Below the pieces are notes generated by a model, which ran no database searches, was not told where the DNA came from, and saw only the letters and a list, made by a program, of their open reading frames with translations. A DNA stretch of 64,000 nucleotides from NCBI RefSeq assembly GCF_031127835.1, contig NZ_JARXHX010000003.1:389840-453839 (forward strand). The letters are read 5' to 3'. Both the position numbers and the translations under genes were made by a program. Source of the DNA: Pelagicoccus sp. SDUM812002. GTDB taxonomy: Bacteria; Verrucomicrobiota; Verrucomicrobiia; Opitutales; Opitutaceae. Below are positions 62,268-64,000 of the stretch, in pieces. The first letter of the stretch is position 1. The number at the start of each line of letters is the position of its first letter.

Positions 62268-62556
62268 ATCGACTGTTAACAACTTGTCGAAAACTAGGGC
62301 TTGAGAAAGCGGATTCAGTTTACGTTACTGTGACACTCATCAGCACCCCTTCCCTCCCACGTGGAGCCTCGGTTGCTCTAACCCTCTGACTTACAGCCCT
62401 TAACAGAACAGACAGCTTTAAGACACTGTCTTGCAACACCTTAGCGATCTCACAATTTCCTTCGTCACCCACGCAGTATTTTTTATTCTCAAAGCATCGC
62501 TATGACTGGCAGAAATCACGTTAGAAAAAACCTTGTCCTCCATTCCTCACCTCTCC

Positions 62557-62565
62557 TGTGAATAA
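62557..62565 (-). promoter_or_regulatory. DnaA box before dnaA
   Basis: TGTGAATAA, the complement of TTATTCACA, fits the TTWTNCACA consensus exactly. It lies 22 bp before the dnaA ATG; autoregulation by DnaA is plausible. Confidence 0.55.
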
Positions 62566-62587
62566 CCGCCTGCTTTAACGTAAACCA

Positions 62588-63964
62588 ATGCCACAGCTCA
62601 CTGAGCACACCCTTCTCTGGGAAAAAGTCAGAACCGAACTTTCCCACGTCCTGCCGAACGACATCTTTCAAAGCTGGTTCACCGACCTCAAATGTCTCGA
62701 GGTAAACGGCGAGAACATCTTGCTGGGCGTTCAAAACGCGTTCACCGCCTATTGGATCAACGACAACTATTTGGACCTTATCGCCAAGTCGTTCCAAGCC
62801 GAGCTTGGACACCCTGTCTCGGTGTCGCTTTCCAACGACACCGCCAAAGCTGAAGCTGCATCGCAAGCTGCAGCACCCACTCGCGAACGCCTCGTCACCG
62901 AAACGCCTCGTCCTCGCGTCAACACCGCCAAGAAGACAGGCGACGCAAACCTTAACCCCCGCAACACCTTCGAGAATTTCGTCATCGGTTCCAACTCCCA
63001 GTTGGCACACGCCGCGTCCATCGCAGTTGCCCACTCTCCAGCAGGAGCCTACAATCCCCTCTTCCTCTACGGCGAGACCGGGCTCGGCAAGACCCATCTC
63101 ATGCACGCCGTGGGTCACCACATCCTGCAAAACCGCCCCGAGGCCCGCGTAGTCTATCTCTCCTCCGAGAAGTTCACCAACGAGTTCATCTCCGCCATTC
63201 AGGAAAACACTCTGACCAAGTTCCGCCAGCGCTACCGTAGCGTAGACGTCCTCCTCATCGACGACGTACAATTCCTATCCGGCAAGGAACGTATCCAAGA
63301 AGAATTCTTTCACACCTTCAACGACCTCTTCGAGTCGCAAAAGCAGATCTTCCTCTCCAGCGATCGCCCAGCCAACGAAATCGCCAAGCTCGAGTCTCGC
63401 CTCGTATCCCGCTTCCAGTGGGGACTCGTCACCGACATCCAGGCGCCAGACTTCGAAACGCGCGTGGCCATCCTCCGCAAGAAAGCGCTGCAGCATAACT
63501 ACGATATTCCCGACGAAGTTGTAAACTTCATCGCGAAGCACATCGTAAAGAACATCCGCCGCCTCGAAGGCGCCCTGATCAAGGTCTGCAGCTACTCTTC
63601 GCTTACCAACAAGCCGCTCAACATCGCGACCTGCGAGCAGCTCCTCTCCGACGTGCTCATGGAAGCTGCCAAGCAGCAGCTCAACATCGACACCATCCAG
63701 AAGAAGGTCGCCGAGTATTTCGAGCTCCGCCATTCCGACATGCTATCCCGTCGCCGCCCGGCCCACATCGCCGTGCCACGCCAGATCGCCATGTACCTCA
63801 GCCGCGAGCTCACCAAGCATTCCCTCCAAGAAGTGGGCGAAGCTTTCGGCGGACGCGACCACGGCACTGTAATCCACGCCTGCAAGCAGGTCGACAACCT
63901 CGTCGAGCAAGACGATTCAGTCCGCCACAGCGTCGAGTACCTCAAGAACATTCTCTCCAAGTAG
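62588..63964 (+). CDS. dnaA: Chromosomal replication initiator DnaA
   Basis: 458 aa. Domain I (about 1-85) and a Pro/Ala/Thr linker (about 85-115), AAA+ domain III with Walker A G-E-T-G-L-G-K-T-H and Walker B L-L-I-D-D-V-Q-F, and domain IV HTH G-G-R-D-H-G-T-V-I-H-A that contacts DnaA boxes. It opens the origin and starts replication. It is the last gene in the window. No Shine-Dalgarno is seen; a DnaA box is 22 bp upstream. Confidence 0.98.
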   Translation: MPQLTEHTLLWEKVRTELSHVLPNDIFQSWFTDLKCLEVNGENILLGVQNAFTAYWINDNYLDLIAKSFQAELGHPVSVSLSNDTAKAEAASQAAAPTRERLVTETPRPRVNTAKKTGDANLNPRNTFENFVIGSNSQLAHAASIAVAHSPAGAYNPLFLYGETGLGKTHLMHAVGHHILQNRPEARVVYLSSEKFTNEFISAIQENTLTKFRQRYRSVDVLLIDDVQFLSGKERIQEEFFHTFNDLFESQKQIFLSSDRPANEIAKLESRLVSRFQWGLVTDIQAPDFETRVAILRKKALQHNYDIPDEVVNFIAKHIVKNIRRLEGALIKVCSYSSLTNKPLNIATCEQLLSDVLMEAAKQQLNIDTIQKKVAEYFELRHSDMLSRRRPAHIAVPRQIAMYLSRELTKHSLQEVGEAFGGRDHGTVIHACKQVDNLVEQDDSVRHSVEYLKNILSK

Positions 63965-64000
63965 ATTTTCCCTTACAAACCCTTGATCCTAAAGCGCCTC

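Larger units (their letters stand above)
62094..62587. other. 494-bp dnaA upstream region, possible oriC
   Basis: No gene is seen. It has AT-rich patches (about 62112-62130 and 62475-62495), one exact and one near DnaA box, and a C/T-rich block (62346-62365). Two boxes are too few to call an origin with confidence. Confidence 0.4.

Noticed and set aside
62411..62432. AGACAG ... CTGTCT inverted repeat upstream of dnaA
   Set aside because: Six-base arms around a 10-base loop are expected by chance and no DnaA or ATP-DnaA motif is present.

Overview
The window looks like a piece of the main chromosome of a Gram-negative, LPS-making member of the Verrucomicrobiota, most likely the class Opitutae (Pelagicoccus/Coraliomargarita-like). 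I infer this from a protein ending in a VPDSG-CTERM sorting tail (51213-51809), an ECF sigma factor carrying a hydrophobic stretch and a TonB-type C-terminus (38526-39812), an anaerobic sulfatase-maturase gene (26428-27714), a giant beta-propeller histidine kinase (160-3495), and complete kdsC-lptC-lptA-lptB genes. The assignment rests on gene content only. Most genes have no recognisable Shine-Dalgarno sequence; many start behind G-poor, C/T/A-rich leaders.

Layout. 1-3.5 kb: two-component genes on the + strand (tail of a receiver domain, then the propeller kinase). 3.5-11.7 kb: mostly minus-strand housekeeping genes: an NtrC-type regulator, fabD, lepA and lepB in one direction (lepA-lepB adjacency as in E. 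coli), an M50-like membrane protease, an alpha/beta hydrolase and a small acidic protein. 11.9-18.8 kb: mutS, then small metabolic or accessory genes (ABM monooxygenase, SDR, YkgJ-type Cys protein, beta-hydroxyacid dehydrogenase, hydrolase). 18.9-24.6 kb: a sugar module (Gfo/Idh oxidoreductase plus TIM-barrel isomerase) divergent from a FadR/FCD-type regulator that leads into glcD-glcF; two phased operator-like sites precede the regulator. 24.6-33.9 kb: a lipoprotein, a CorA-like protein, a sulfatase maturase with a 2-TM protein, psd-asnS-lptG on the minus strand, and a sodium symporter with a 47-residue MetS-type small subunit. 34-38.3 kb: an orphan cheV, yceI and htpG.

38.5-43.8 kb is the most accessory-like part: the sigma-TM-TonB_C fusion with its directly abutting membrane-anchored partner, a bacterial eRF1-like (baeRF) protein beside a small acidic protein that is a paralogue of the one next to mutS, and the wreck of a TPR-LuxR regulator joined to the last residues of an unrelated methyltransferase. 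43.8-50.9 kb: dnaJ-grpE (no dnaK here), an AsmA-like protein, manA and ftsK. 51-54.3 kb: the VPDSG-CTERM gene behind a sigma-54-like promoter and a perfect palindrome, a RodZ-like protein, and a protein with tandem TonB_C-like domains. 54.4-64 kb: rpiB, an aldo/keto reductase, a lipoprotein, a fused E1 alpha-beta dehydrogenase, then kdsC-lptC-lptA-lptB-hprK and dnaA. The 494-bp gap before dnaA holds one perfect DnaA box and one near-match.

Themes: envelope biogenesis (lepB, lptG, lptCAB, kdsC, psd, rodZ-like, ftsK, AsmA-like, TonB_C proteins), signalling (propeller kinase, NtrC regulator, CheV, ECF fusion), stress and proteostasis (htpG, dnaJ, grpE, baeRF) and carbon oxidation (glcDF, E1, manA). 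Small REP-like hairpins are scattered between genes. I found no rRNA, tRNA, CRISPR array, insertion sequence or prophage.
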